Positions 26,456 to 35,930 of a stretch of 64,000 nucleotides of DNA are shown here, piece by piece. The DNA is from Thermostichus sp047461615. GTDB lineage: Bacteria; Cyanobacteriota; Cyanobacteriia; Thermostichales; Thermostichaceae. Position numbers and translations under genes: made by a program. Location: positions 1-64,000 of the forward strand of contig NZ_JANSHI010000014.1 in the NCBI RefSeq assembly GCF_047461615.1, given 5' to 3'. Every line of letters starts with the position of its first letter. Position 1 is the stretch's first letter. The notes under the pieces are model-generated. The model saw only the letters and a list, made by a program, of their open reading frames with translations. It was not told the DNA's origin and made no database searches.

Positions 26456-29400
26456 GATCTGGTAGCTTCTTGCAAGGCTTCAGCCCATGGGCAAGGTGGC
26501 TAGCCCTTTGCTGGGGCAGCTCCCTGTGGGTGGGAACGGGGAGGGCGGTCTTTGCCCAGCCGGATCCCCTGCCTACCAACCTAGAGGGCTATCAGCGCTT
26601 TTGGGCAGCGCAAACCTCGGCCCAGCAGCTACAACTGGCTCACCGAGCTCCCAATCCAGAACCGGCTGCTCCCACCGGCGCCAGCTTGTTGGGGGATCCC
26701 ATCGCTCCATCCTCCCCGCCGTCTAGCACCCCTCCTGAAAAGGCCCTCACGCCAAAAGAGCTCAGCCGGCAGCGGCTACAGCGGCTCTTGGCCGAGGGGG
26801 CAGCAGCCCATGCACGGCAGCAGGCGCAACAGGCCCAGGCAACACCGTCTTCCCGGCCTACTACAGCTATTCCTACTCTGGACTCCCTTCGCTCCTTTTG
26901 GCCTATAACTTCCCGAGCTGCTGACTTGCAGGTAGAAGAGCAGCCCAACGAAGCAAGGGGCTTCTCCCCTGTCGAGGGCCTGGCCACTGCTCAAGGGCAA
27001 AAGACGGCATTGACCTCGCCAGCCGGTGGGAACTTGAATACTAGCCCTCAGAGAACAGCTCAAAGCGGGACGGAGGTATTCACCCCCACTGCCGGATCCC
27101 TCCTAGCTCCCCAGTTGTTGGAGCGGTTCCCCCTGCTGCGGGACCTAAGCCCAGAAGCTGCTCCCCCTGCCGGCCAGGGATCCCAAATTCGCCAGCAACT
27201 GGCCACCACTGTCCAACGGCAGATCCCTCTTGACCCGGATCAAGTCAATGTCAGCGGGGATGTGCTCAGCTACCTTGCTGAACAAGATGTGGGCATTGCC
27301 GAGGGGAACGCCCAGATCCAGCTGGCTGACGGCACCCGCATCAGCGGCGAGCGGCTGGTGTTTTACCGGCGGGAACGGCGCCTGCGCAGCGAGGGCCCTT
27401 TTCGCATGGAGTGGCCTCCTGGGCCGCAGGGGCGCGGGATTCGGCAAATTGAAGGGCAAAACCTGGACTTGGATATTCCCGGTCGCAGGGCTCAATTTGA
27501 AAACTCGCTGGTGATCCTGCCTGGGGAGGAGCCGGGCACCAAGATCTTTGTGCGCAGCCAAAAGACCACCGCCCTGTTGGGGGATCAGATCTTCCTTGAG
27601 AAGGCAACCCTCACCACCTCACCAGAGCCGCCCATCACCCACTACGTGCAAGGGGATCGGGTGGAGGTGTTTCCCGACAACCAGGTTATCGTTTACAATG
27701 CCCGCGTCTTTGCTGGCGGCGAGCTGAGCAAGGAGGGCGAACTGCGGGCGGGGCTGCAGATTGCCTACCTGCCCCTTTTCATTTACAGCCTGCGAGATCA
27801 CCAGTGGGTGCTGCCAGGGCGGAGCAAGGCGGAAGGAGTGTTTGTCAAGTCCAGTTGGGCCTACCGCTTCAACGAGTACAACTTTGGCGGCCTGCGGCTG
27901 GATGTCTTGCAGAAGAAAGGCCTGGGCCTTGGCTTTGTCCACGACTACATCCTCCCCATCCCCGACAGCGTCAACTATGGGCGGGCCCAGTTTTACCTGG
28001 TAACCGAGGCCGACGAGCAGCGCTTTTCCGGCCGCCTCCGCCTTGACCACAATTTCGACTTCTACGCCGCCAACATCTTCGGCCAAGAAGGCCAACTGCG
28101 GGGACAGCTTAACCTCAACCTGGACAACACCTACCGCCCTGCCGGCGGGCGCAACGACAACGCCGATCTCCGCCTCAATGCCACCTTCCAGGGGGATCTC
28201 TCGACCACCACCCTCAACATCAACCGCAGCGGATCCCAGGAGAACGGCACCTACACCTTTCCCCTCACCCTCAGTCACCTGCAGCGCTATGGGGGCGTGC
28301 CTTGGCTGCAGTCGGATCTGCGCTTGGACTACAACCAGCGGGTAAGCGTCAAAGACGGGCCAGACTTTGCCGATGTGCGGCTGACGCTGGGCACCCAGCT
28401 CACCCCCCCTGGCTGGGGCGGCACCTACCGCCTGGCCTACCGCGCCTACAGCAGCTCCAACGGCGACACCGAGCCGCGCCGCAATTTCGAGCTGGCCTTC
28501 AACCCCGATCCCCTCCGCCTCAGTCCCGATATCTTCCTCAGCAGCGCCCTCACCCTGACCCAAGAGCAACAGCCGAATCGAGAAGGGGGATCTGGCCTCA
28601 ACTTTTTCAATCGCTACGAGCTGCGCTCCAGCCTTCAGTTCAACGACATTCAACCTGCCCCCTGGATCACCTTCGTGCCCGGCTCCATTGACTACACTCA
28701 AGTCCTGTACTCCACTCCCAACCAGGAGTCCATCGTCAGCCTCAACCCCCGCCTTAGCTTCAAGCCTGCTGAATGGAACACCATCGACCTGCGCTACAGC
28801 CGCACCTTCTACGGCAACAATTCCGCTCCCTTTCAAACCCTTTCCGCCAGCCCCCGAGATGTGGATCGCCTCAACGCCAGCATTAGCTTCTTCACCCCGC
28901 GCAATTTCTTGCCCAACGTGCCTCCCGGCTACCTTGCCTTTGAAGATGACCTGCCCGGCGAGCTGCCCATAGCCCTGACTTTTCCCGACGACACGCCGGA
29001 GGACTTGGAAGCGATTGCCTCCCGTAACCTGCAGGAGCTGCAGGCGCAAGTGAGGAACCTGCTGCGCTTTGACACCACCCTTGGCTATGATTTCGTTGCC
29101 CAAAGGTGGGATACCCTCAACGCCAACTTTACCTGGAACACCGTGCCCGAGCTGTTCAACGTCCAGGTGCAAACTTCCTACGACCTCAACAAGGGGCAAT
29201 GGCAACCCATTCGGCTGGAGTACCGGGGGCGCAGCAGCACCACCTTCAACCGGGATCAACGCTCGGGTCTAGACAGCTATGAGCCGGGGATTAGCTACGC
29301 GCTGCAGGCAGTTTACGATCCCCGGTCGGGAGGAATTTCCACCTACGGCCTTGACCTGGATGCCACCCTCGGCACGCAGTGGCAAAACCACTGGCGGCTC

Positions 29401-29622
29401 CGCCTGGGCCTGACGGAGGCAGGGATCCGCCGCCTTGAGGTACGCCGCGACCTGCGGGATTTAGAGCTGCGCTTGGCCTACGATCCCCTGGCGGGGTCAC
29501 TGCGCCTCGAAGGGATCCTGGTGGCCTTCCCCAGTCGCCCGGTGGGCCTGACGCAAGAGCGGGGGGAGTTTCAACTGACCTCGCCAGTGGGCGCCTTCAG
29601 CCTGGAGAGGCTAGGGCTGTGA
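26452..29622 (+). CDS. lptD: LptD-type outer-membrane LPS assembly protein (DUF3769)
   Basis: A protein of about 1056 residues. A signal peptide is visible at residues about 13-36, ending GTGRAVFAQ. A Pro/Ala/Gln-rich linker of about 200 residues follows, then an OstA-like domain (VNVSGDVLSYLAEQDVGIAE) and a long beta-barrel with many alternating aromatic strands (LTWNTVPELFNVQVQTSYDL-type). It matches the cyanobacterial DUF3769/LptD family that inserts lipopolysaccharide in the outer membrane. The GTG start at 26452 overlaps the stop of the LptF/G gene by four bases and gives a correct signal peptide; longer upstream frames do not. Confidence 0.85.
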   Translation: MRSGSFLQGFSPWARWLALCWGSSLWVGTGRAVFAQPDPLPTNLEGYQRFWAAQTSAQQLQLAHRAPNPEPAAPTGASLLGDPIAPSSPPSSTPPEKALTPKELSRQRLQRLLAEGAAAHARQQAQQAQATPSSRPTTAIPTLDSLRSFWPITSRAADLQVEEQPNEARGFSPVEGLATAQGQKTALTSPAGGNLNTSPQRTAQSGTEVFTPTAGSLLAPQLLERFPLLRDLSPEAAPPAGQGSQIRQQLATTVQRQIPLDPDQVNVSGDVLSYLAEQDVGIAEGNAQIQLADGTRISGERLVFYRRERRLRSEGPFRMEWPPGPQGRGIRQIEGQNLDLDIPGRRAQFENSLVILPGEEPGTKIFVRSQKTTALLGDQIFLEKATLTTSPEPPITHYVQGDRVEVFPDNQVIVYNARVFAGGELSKEGELRAGLQIAYLPLFIYSLRDHQWVLPGRSKAEGVFVKSSWAYRFNEYNFGGLRLDVLQKKGLGLGFVHDYILPIPDSVNYGRAQFYLVTEADEQRFSGRLRLDHNFDFYAANIFGQEGQLRGQLNLNLDNTYRPAGGRNDNADLRLNATFQGDLSTTTLNINRSGSQENGTYTFPLTLSHLQRYGGVPWLQSDLRLDYNQRVSVKDGPDFADVRLTLGTQLTPPGWGGTYRLAYRAYSSSNGDTEPRRNFELAFNPDPLRLSPDIFLSSALTLTQEQQPNREGGSGLNFFNRYELRSSLQFNDIQPAPWITFVPGSIDYTQVLYSTPNQESIVSLNPRLSFKPAEWNTIDLRYSRTFYGNNSAPFQTLSASPRDVDRLNASISFFTPRNFLPNVPPGYLAFEDDLPGELPIALTFPDDTPEDLEAIASRNLQELQAQVRNLLRFDTTLGYDFVAQRWDTLNANFTWNTVPELFNVQVQTSYDLNKGQWQPIRLEYRGRSSTTFNRDQRSGLDSYEPGISYALQAVYDPRSGGISTYGLDLDATLGTQWQNHWRLRLGLTEAGIRRLEVRRDLRDLELRLAYDPLAGSLRLEGILVAFPSRPVGLTQERGEFQLTSPVGAFSLERLGL

Positions 29623-29694
29623 GCCGGTGAAGCAGCGGGGAATTGGCTTCGGCTACACTGGAGGGCCGACGGTTCTTTGCAGCGCTCAACTCCT

Positions 29695-30930
29695 ATGGCC
29701 AGGATCAACGACCATTTCCTCAAGCTCAAGGCTGGCTATCTCTTTCCCGAAATTGCCCGGCGCGTGCAGGCCTTCGCCGCCGCCCATCCCGAAGCTCAGA
29801 TCATCAAGATGGGCATTGGCGATGTCACCGAGCCGCTGCCGGCAGCCTGTCGAGCCGCCATGATCCGGGCCGTGGAGGAGATGGGGGATCGGGCTACCTT
29901 CCGCGGCTATGGACCGGAACAGGGCTACGAGTGGCTGCGCCAGGCCATTGCCCAGCACGACTTTCAGGCCCGCGGCTGCGACATCGACGCTTCCGAGATC
30001 TTCATCTCCGATGGCTCCAAGTGCGACTGCGGCAACATTCTGGATATTCTCGGCCACGACAACACCATTGCCATCACGGATCCTGTCTATCCGGTTTACG
30101 TGGACACCAATGTGATGGCGGGCCATACGGGGCCAGCCAACGAGCGGGGCGAATACGAGGGCCTGGTCTATCTGCCGCTGACGGCGGAAAACCACTTCAC
30201 CGCCAGCCTGCCCGAGCAAAAGGTGGACGTCATCTACCTCTGCTTTCCCAACAACCCCACCGGCGCCGTGGCCACGCGGGAGCATCTGCAGGCCTGGGTG
30301 GACTATGCCCGCGCCCACAACTCGCTCATCCTCTTCGATGCTGCCTACGAGGCCTACATTACCGAGCCCGGGATCCCGCACTCCATCTACGAGATCCCAG
30401 GGGCCAGGGAATGTGCCATCGAGTTCCGCTCCTTCTCCAAAACGGCTGGCTTTACCGGCACCCGCTGCGCCTTTACGGTGGTGCCCAAGTCGCTGCGAGG
30501 CCAGGCTGCCGACGGCTCCTGGGTGGATCTGTGGAGCCTGTGGTATCGCCGCCAGTCCACCAAGTTCAACGGTGTAGCCTACATTGTGCAGCGAGGGGCT
30601 GAGGCTGTCTACTCTGAGGAGGGGCAGGCGCAGGTGCGGGCTCTGGTGCAGTTTTACCTGGAGAATGCCCGCATCATTCGTGAGCAGTTGGCCAAAGCCG
30701 GCCTCCAGGCCTACGGCGGCGTCAACGCTCCCTACGTTTGGGTAAAAGCCCCCGACGGGCTAAGTAGCTGGGAGTTTTTCGACAAGCTGCTGCACACCTG
30801 CCATGTGGTGGGCACCCCCGGATCTGGCTTTGGCAGCGCTGGCGAGGGCTATCTGCGCCTGTCGGCTTTTAACAGCCGCGCCAACGTGGAGGAGGCGATG
30901 CGCCGCATTGTCAGCGTGTTTGGAAGCTAA
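29695..30930 (+). CDS. dapL: LL-diaminopimelate aminotransferase
   Basis: A 411-residue PLP aminotransferase that converts tetrahydrodipicolinate directly to LL-diaminopimelate for lysine and peptidoglycan, the route used by cyanobacteria and plants. The start MARINDHFLKLKAGYLFPEI is diagnostic. PLP contacts include DGSKCDCGNIL, FPNNPTGAV and the lysine motif RSFSKTAGFTGTRC. ATG 29695 is chosen on family alignment. bvdR follows 82 bases downstream on the same strand. Confidence 0.96.
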   Translation: MARINDHFLKLKAGYLFPEIARRVQAFAAAHPEAQIIKMGIGDVTEPLPAACRAAMIRAVEEMGDRATFRGYGPEQGYEWLRQAIAQHDFQARGCDIDASEIFISDGSKCDCGNILDILGHDNTIAITDPVYPVYVDTNVMAGHTGPANERGEYEGLVYLPLTAENHFTASLPEQKVDVIYLCFPNNPTGAVATREHLQAWVDYARAHNSLILFDAAYEAYITEPGIPHSIYEIPGARECAIEFRSFSKTAGFTGTRCAFTVVPKSLRGQAADGSWVDLWSLWYRRQSTKFNGVAYIVQRGAEAVYSEEGQAQVRALVQFYLENARIIREQLAKAGLQAYGGVNAPYVWVKAPDGLSSWEFFDKLLHTCHVVGTPGSGFGSAGEGYLRLSAFNSRANVEEAMRRIVSVFGS

Positions 30931-31012
30931 GGGGCTAGAGCTTTGGCGGGGGAGCAGGGATCTTCCCGGACAAGCTGGAGAGGGCAAGATCCCTGGTGTG
31001 GGGCTCTATGGG

Positions 31013-32020
31013 ATGCTACAGACAGAAACGGGCTACGAGAGGGGACAGACCTTGCGGGTGGGGATCATCGGCACTGGCTACGCAGCTCGCTCACGGGCAG
31101 AGGCCTTGCGCAAAGATGAGCAGGTGAAGATTGTGGCTGTTGCTGGCCGAACGCCCCAGCGAAGTGCCGCCTTTGCTGCTGAGTTTGGGGCTCTTGCCTA
31201 TTCCGACTGGTCTTCCCTGTTTTGCGAGCAGCGGCTGGATTTGGTGTTTGTTAGCACCATCAATCGGGATCATGCAGCCATCGCCCGTGCCGCCCTGGAA
31301 GCCGGGATCCACACCGTTGTGGAATATCCCCTGGCCTTCGGCGCTGCCGAAGCTCGTTCGCTGGTGCAATTGGCCGCGGAACGGCGGTTGCTGTTGCATG
31401 TGGAGCACATCGAGCTCCTCAGCGGCGTTCACCAGTTGCTGAGACGGGAGCTGGCAGGGCTGGGCAAGTTGTTTGCCGTTCGCTACATTACCCTCACTGC
31501 CACCCACCCTGCCCCTGACCGCTGGACTTATCGGCCCGACCTCTTCGGCTTTCCTCTCACGGGGGCTGTCTCCCGCATCCACCGCCTGGTGGACCTGTTG
31601 GGGAAAGTAGAGCGGGTGAGCTGTCAACTGCGCTACGACGGTCCAGACCTGCCCCACCGCTACAGCAGTTGCTACTGCACGGCCCAACTGAGTTTTGCCA
31701 ACGGGCTGCTGGCGGTGTTGACCTACGGCAAAGGGGATTCGCTGTGGTGTTCCCAGCGCCTACTGGAGTTCCATGGCCAGCGCGGTGGCCTGTTAATCAA
31801 CGGCGAAGAGGCGACGCTGTTGCGTCCCGGCAGCGCCCACCCCCTGGAGACCGGCTCCCGCCGCGGCCTGTTTGAGCAAGATACCCGCCTGGTGTTGGAT
31901 CACCTACGGCAGGGCAGCCCTCTTTACGTGGATACTGAGAAAATGCTCCACGCCCTTGCTGTGGCCGAAGCTGCTGAGCAATCTGCCCAGACGCAGCAGG
32001 TCGTCTGCGTCCAGGATTAG
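31013..32020 (+). CDS. bvdR: Biliverdin reductase (cyanobacterial BvdR)
   Basis: A 335-residue Gfo/Idh/MocA-type oxidoreductase. The Rossmann motif is RVGIIGTGYAARSRAEAL. Segments LLHVEHIELLSGVHQLLRRE, RWTYRPDLFGFPLTGAVSRI and GSRRGLFEQDTRLVLDHL match my memory of Synechocystis BvdR (slr1784) closely, much better than other family members. BvdR reduces biliverdin IX-alpha to bilirubin with NADPH and influences phycobilisome pigment supply. ATG 31013 is chosen over longer in-frame starts. rimM follows after 33 bases. Confidence 0.88.
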   Translation: MLQTETGYERGQTLRVGIIGTGYAARSRAEALRKDEQVKIVAVAGRTPQRSAAFAAEFGALAYSDWSSLFCEQRLDLVFVSTINRDHAAIARAALEAGIHTVVEYPLAFGAAEARSLVQLAAERRLLLHVEHIELLSGVHQLLRRELAGLGKLFAVRYITLTATHPAPDRWTYRPDLFGFPLTGAVSRIHRLVDLLGKVERVSCQLRYDGPDLPHRYSSCYCTAQLSFANGLLAVLTYGKGDSLWCSQRLLEFHGQRGGLLINGEEATLLRPGSAHPLETGSRRGLFEQDTRLVLDHLRQGSPLYVDTEKMLHALAVAEAAEQSAQTQQVVCVQD

Positions 32021-32053
32021 TATTCTTGTGGCGGCCTGGCTTTGGTTAGCGCC

Positions 32054-32599
32054 ATGTCTAGGGATCGCGCTTGGCTGCTGGTGGGACAGGTGGTGGCGGC
32101 CCACGGCCTACGGGGCTGGCTGCGAGTTAAGTGCTGGTCGGATTTTCCGGAGCGCCTCACCCAGCCAGGGCCCCGCTGGCTGCAGCGGGATAGCGACCCC
32201 GAGCCCCTCCTGCATTCTCTAGTTGAGGGGCGGTTTTTTCCGAACAAGGGCCTGTACCTGGTGCGGCTAGAAGGGATCCCCGATCGCACAGCGGCAGAGG
32301 CTTGGGTGGGCGCTAAGGTGCTGGTGCCTGCTTCCCAGCGCCCCTCCCTGGGGCCGGAGGAGTACCACTACCGCGATCTCATTGGTCTAGCCGTCTACCA
32401 TCAAGGGCGGCTGCTGGGGCATGTTTCGGCCATCTGGGCTGGTGGCCAAGATGTCTTGGAGGTCTCTACTCCCGACCAGCGGCAGGTGTTGATCCCCTTC
32501 GTGAAAGCTCTGGTGCCAGTGGTGGATCTGGAAAAAGGCCAACTGCAGGTGCAGCCGCCACCGGGCCTGGTGGAGAGCTTTCTTGGCCCAGACAGCTAG
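32054..32599 (+). CDS. rimM: 16S rRNA processing protein RimM
   Basis: A 181-residue ribosome maturation factor for the 30S head. The N-terminal domain begins LLVGQVVAAHGLRGWLRVKCW, with PGPRWLQ-type strand motifs, and the PRC-barrel part has YHYRDLIGLAVYH, LEVSTPDQRQVLIPFVKALV and VVDLEKGQLQVQPPPGL. Start is ATG 32054. It lies downstream of bvdR and 175 bases before gyrB on the same strand. Confidence 0.94.
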   Translation: MSRDRAWLLVGQVVAAHGLRGWLRVKCWSDFPERLTQPGPRWLQRDSDPEPLLHSLVEGRFFPNKGLYLVRLEGIPDRTAAEAWVGAKVLVPASQRPSLGPEEYHYRDLIGLAVYHQGRLLGHVSAIWAGGQDVLEVSTPDQRQVLIPFVKALVPVVDLEKGQLQVQPPPGLVESFLGPDS

Positions 32600-32644
32600 C
32601 CCTCCTGCATCCCCTGGCTAAGTCAGCCCTCGAAGGCCGCTGTT

Positions 32645-32672
32645 TTGCCCTTCTAGGCTTTTGTGCTATCAT
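32645..32672 (+). promoter_or_regulatory. Candidate gyrB promoter
   Basis: TTGCCC (32645-32650), 16 bases, then TATCAT (32667-32672) resembles a sigma-70-type promoter in the 175-bp gap between rimM and gyrB, about 100 bases before the gyrB start. Confidence 0.45.
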
Positions 32673-32774
32673 GGCGGCAGTGTTTTGGGTAATGGCCTCT
32701 TCTCTGGCCTCAAGAGTCAATTTTTCCGGACTTGTGCTAGCGAGGCTGCGATTGCTTTTTAGCTGGAGTTGGGA

Positions 32775-34703
32775 ATGACAGAAAACTACGGTGCAGAGCA
32801 GATCCAAGTTCTAGAGGGCTTGGAGGCTGTGCGCAGGCGGCCTGGTATGTACATTGGCTCCACGGGGCCAAAGGGATTGCACCACTTGGTGCATGAGGTG
32901 GTGGACAACTCGGTCGACGAGGCCCTGGCCGGCTACTGCAACGAGATTCAGGTTACCCTCTACCCCGACGGTTCAGTGGCGGTGCTGGACAATGGCCGCG
33001 GCATCCCGGTAGACATCCACCCGAAAACAGGGCAGCCGGCGCTAGTGACGGTCATGACCGTGTTGCATGCCGGCGGCAAGTTTGGGGGAGGCGGCTACAA
33101 GGTCTCCGGGGGGCTGCACGGCGTTGGCGTCTCAGTAGTAAATGCCCTCTCGGAGTGGCTAGAGGCCAGAGTCTGGAGAGATGGCAAGGTTTACTTTCAG
33201 CGCTTTGAGCGGGGGGCAGTCGTGGGATCCCTAAAGGCTGAGCCGCAGCCTCCGGGATCTCACCAGCGAGGCACAGAGGTACGCTTTAAGCCAGATGCCC
33301 TGATTTTCCCCGAGCGGGAGTTTGACTACGATCTGCTAGCCAGCCGTTTTCGGGAGCTGGCCTATCTCAATGCCGGCTTGAAGATTACCTTCAGCGATCT
33401 GCGGCGGGATCCCGTCCGCTGCGAAGTTTATCAATTTACTGGTGGCATTAGGGAATACGTGGCTTTTATTAACCACGAGAAAACCCCCCTCCACGCCGAC
33501 GTTATCTACATCCACGGGGAGCGGGATGGGGTTGAGGTAGAAGCCGCCCTGCAGTGGTGTGGAGATGTCTACACCGATACGGTCATTGGCTTTGCCAACA
33601 ACATCCGCACCACCGAAGGGGGCACCCACCTGGAGGGATTGAAGACTGCCCTCACCCTCACCATCAACAGCCAAGCCCGCAAGCTCAACAAACTCAAAGA
33701 TTCTGATCCCAACCTGGCGGGCGAAAACGTGCGGGAGGGGTTGACGGCCATTGTCTCGGTCAAGGTGCCCAACCCCGAGTTTGAGGGGCAGACCAAAACC
33801 AAGTTGGGCAACACCGAGGTGCGGGGCATTGTCCAGACCATTGTCTCGGAGGCCCTCACGGAGTACCTCGAGTTCAACCCCAACGTGGCTAGGGGGATTG
33901 TCGACAAGGCCATCCAGTCCTTCAACGCCGCCGAGGCGGCCCGCCGGGCCCGGGAATTGGTGCGCCGCAAGTCGGCTTTGGAGTCCTCCACGCTGCCGGG
34001 GAAACTGGCCGACTGCAGTTGCCGCGACCCCGCAGAGTCGGAGGTGTATCTGGTCGAGGGCGACTCGGCAGGGGGCAGCGCCAAGCAGGGCCGGGATCGC
34101 CAGTTCCAGGCAGTGCTGCCCTTGCGCGGCAAGATCCTCAACATCGAGAAGGCCGATCCCGCCAAGATCTACAAAAACGCTGAGATTCAGGCCATGATCA
34201 CGGCGCTGGGCTTGGGGGTCAAGGGGGAAGAGTTTGATCCCAGCCAGCTGCGCTACCACCGCATTATCCTTATGACCGACGCCGACGTGGACGGCAGCCA
34301 CATTCGCACCCTGCTGCTTACCTTCTTTTACCGCTATCAGAAGGCGCTCTTGGAGCAGGGCTACGTCTACATTGCCTGTCCGCCCCTCTACAAGATTGAG
34401 TGGGGCCGCAACAATGTGCGCTACTGCTACAACGAGGCGGAAAAGGAGCAAGTTCTGCGCAGCCTACCGGCCAACGCCAAGTACACCATCCAGCGCTTCA
34501 AGGGCTTGGGGGAAATGATGCCGGAGCAGCTCTGGGAAACCACCATGAACCCGGCAACGCGCGTCCTCAAGCAAATCACCGTCGAGGATGCCGCCGAGGC
34601 GGATCGCATCTTCACCATCTTGATGGGCGATGCCGTCGGCCCCAGGCGGGAATTTATTGAAGCCCACAGCGGCCAGTTGGATCTGGCGGCTCTGGATATT
34701 TAG
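32775..34703 (+). CDS. gyrB: DNA gyrase subunit B
   Basis: A 642-residue ATPase subunit of gyrase, which introduces negative supercoils with GyrA. The N-terminal GHKL ATPase has EAVRRRPGMYIGSTG, VDNSVDEALAGYC and GGGGYKVSGGLHGVG. The C-terminal Toprim part has VEGDSAGGSAKQGRD and DADVDGSHIRTLLLTFFYRY. No intein or large insertion is present. ATG 32775 is chosen with GGAG just upstream. Its stop codon overlaps the stop of the convergent hisZ by four bases. Confidence 0.97.
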   Translation: MTENYGAEQIQVLEGLEAVRRRPGMYIGSTGPKGLHHLVHEVVDNSVDEALAGYCNEIQVTLYPDGSVAVLDNGRGIPVDIHPKTGQPALVTVMTVLHAGGKFGGGGYKVSGGLHGVGVSVVNALSEWLEARVWRDGKVYFQRFERGAVVGSLKAEPQPPGSHQRGTEVRFKPDALIFPEREFDYDLLASRFRELAYLNAGLKITFSDLRRDPVRCEVYQFTGGIREYVAFINHEKTPLHADVIYIHGERDGVEVEAALQWCGDVYTDTVIGFANNIRTTEGGTHLEGLKTALTLTINSQARKLNKLKDSDPNLAGENVREGLTAIVSVKVPNPEFEGQTKTKLGNTEVRGIVQTIVSEALTEYLEFNPNVARGIVDKAIQSFNAAEAARRARELVRRKSALESSTLPGKLADCSCRDPAESEVYLVEGDSAGGSAKQGRDRQFQAVLPLRGKILNIEKADPAKIYKNAEIQAMITALGLGVKGEEFDPSQLRYHRIILMTDADVDGSHIRTLLLTFFYRYQKALLEQGYVYIACPPLYKIEWGRNNVRYCYNEAEKEQVLRSLPANAKYTIQRFKGLGEMMPEQLWETTMNPATRVLKQITVEDAAEADRIFTILMGDAVGPRREFIEAHSGQLDLAALDI

Positions 34704-35929
34704 TCCACGTGGGAGATGTGGTAGCTGCCATCAGCCTGCACCCAGGCAATCTCGGGGATCCGGCACTGGCGGGCGTAGGCCTCGATCTCTTCGGGCGTCC
34801 GATCCAGCAACTCCAGCTCCACCGCCTCTGACTCCCGCCAGCGGGCAGCCAAGGCTAGGGCTGCCGGGATCCCTGCCGGCACCAGCGGCACCACCAACCG
34901 CTTGCAGGCTGCAGCCTCGGCCTGAGGATCGGGGGGCAAAAGCCGCAGCAGGGTATCCGGCAGGAGGGTAAAACCAATCCCTGGCTGCTCGAGTTGCTGC
35001 GGGCTATAGAGGGCATAGAGCCGGTCGTAGCGCCCGCCCAGGGCGATGACCTCTCCCCCCACCACTGCCTGGAAGACAATGCCGGTGTAGTAGGCTAGAG
35101 TCTGCAGCAAGCTAAGGTCTAGCACCACCCGCACCTGATGGGCCTCTAGGATCTGGCACAACTGCCGCAGATCCCGCAGCCGCTCCGACGGCACCGGAAG
35201 CTGGGCAAGCTGAGGTAGAACCTGGTCAGGCTGGCCGCGCAGCCCCAGAATCTGCAAGCCAATTTGGCGGGCTGCTTCTGGCAAAGGGGCGGACTCCAGG
35301 TAGACGTAGTCAAGCTGGGCTATGGCGCGGCGCACTGCCGCCTGGGCCTTGGGAGCAACAGGGTTGAGCAGGCTCTCGGTCAAGCCCACATCTCCCAAAA
35401 GTAACGTCCAGTTGCTGAGGCCGACAGCGCGCACGCAATCGGCCAAAAGCAGCAAGATCTCGGCATCTGCTAGCCACCCGCCTGCACCGATGAGCTCCAC
35501 CCCAGACTGGAAAAACTCTTGGCTAGTGTAGGATCCCTCCTCCCGCCGGCTATTGCGGAAGACGTTGCCGTGATAGTAAAGCCGCAGGGGCAGGGGCCCG
35601 CCCGCCAGCCGGGTAGCCGCCGCCCGCACAATAGAAGCGGTAAACTCGGGGCGCAGCCCCAGCATCGTTCCTTCCCCATCCCGCAGTTGCAGCACGGCCT
35701 CGCCGCGGATGGATCCTCCAGCCAGTAGCGTCTCCAGCCGCTCCAGGGTGGGCGTGATGATGCGTTGATAGCCGTAGCGGCGAAAAACCTGAGTTAGCTG
35801 CGCCTCCAGCCTTTCCCGCCGCTGAACCTCCCGCGGTAGGAAGTCGCGAGCGCCAGTGGGGGGGCGCAGGGAACTGGCTTCGGGGCGGGGATCACCGCCG
35901 ACGCGATCGTACAGGCTGTCCTGCCGCAT
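34700..35929 (-). CDS. hisZ: ATP phosphoribosyltransferase regulatory subunit
   Basis: A 409-residue paralogue of histidyl-tRNA synthetase that activates the short HisG in histidine synthesis. PTGARDFLPREVQRRE, GYQRIITPTLERLETLLAGG, LGLRPEFTASIVRAAATR and LYYHGNVFRNSRREEGSY give the class II core. The C-terminal anticodon-binding domain is short and lacks synthetase signatures, favouring HisZ over HisS. The start ATG 35929 lies one base after the stop of the upstream gene, implying translational coupling. Confidence 0.87.
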   Translation of the reverse strand: MRQDSLYDRVGGDPRPEASSLRPPTGARDFLPREVQRRERLEAQLTQVFRRYGYQRIITPTLERLETLLAGGSIRGEAVLQLRDGEGTMLGLRPEFTASIVRAAATRLAGGPLPLRLYYHGNVFRNSRREEGSYTSQEFFQSGVELIGAGGWLADAEILLLLADCVRAVGLSNWTLLLGDVGLTESLLNPVAPKAQAAVRRAIAQLDYVYLESAPLPEAARQIGLQILGLRGQPDQVLPQLAQLPVPSERLRDLRQLCQILEAHQVRVVLDLSLLQTLAYYTGIVFQAVVGGEVIALGGRYDRLYALYSPQQLEQPGIGFTLLPDTLLRLLPPDPQAEAAACKRLVVPLVPAGIPAALALAARWRESEAVELELLDRTPEEIEAYARQCRIPEIAWVQADGSYHISHVD

Positions 35930-35930
35930 C

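Noticed and set aside
27065..27077. AGCGGGACGGAG inside lptD as a further repeat copy
   Set aside because: Only half the unit matches (no GCGAAC part), so chance similarity is likely.
27619..29259. 546-codon open frame antisense to lptD
   Set aside because: It mirrors the GC-rich codon use of lptD, has low-complexity Gly/Val/Ala composition and no recognisable domain; the plus-strand gene is clearly real.
33336..34451. 371-codon open frame antisense to gyrB
   Set aside because: Fully inside gyrB, with no motif; an artefact of third-position GC.
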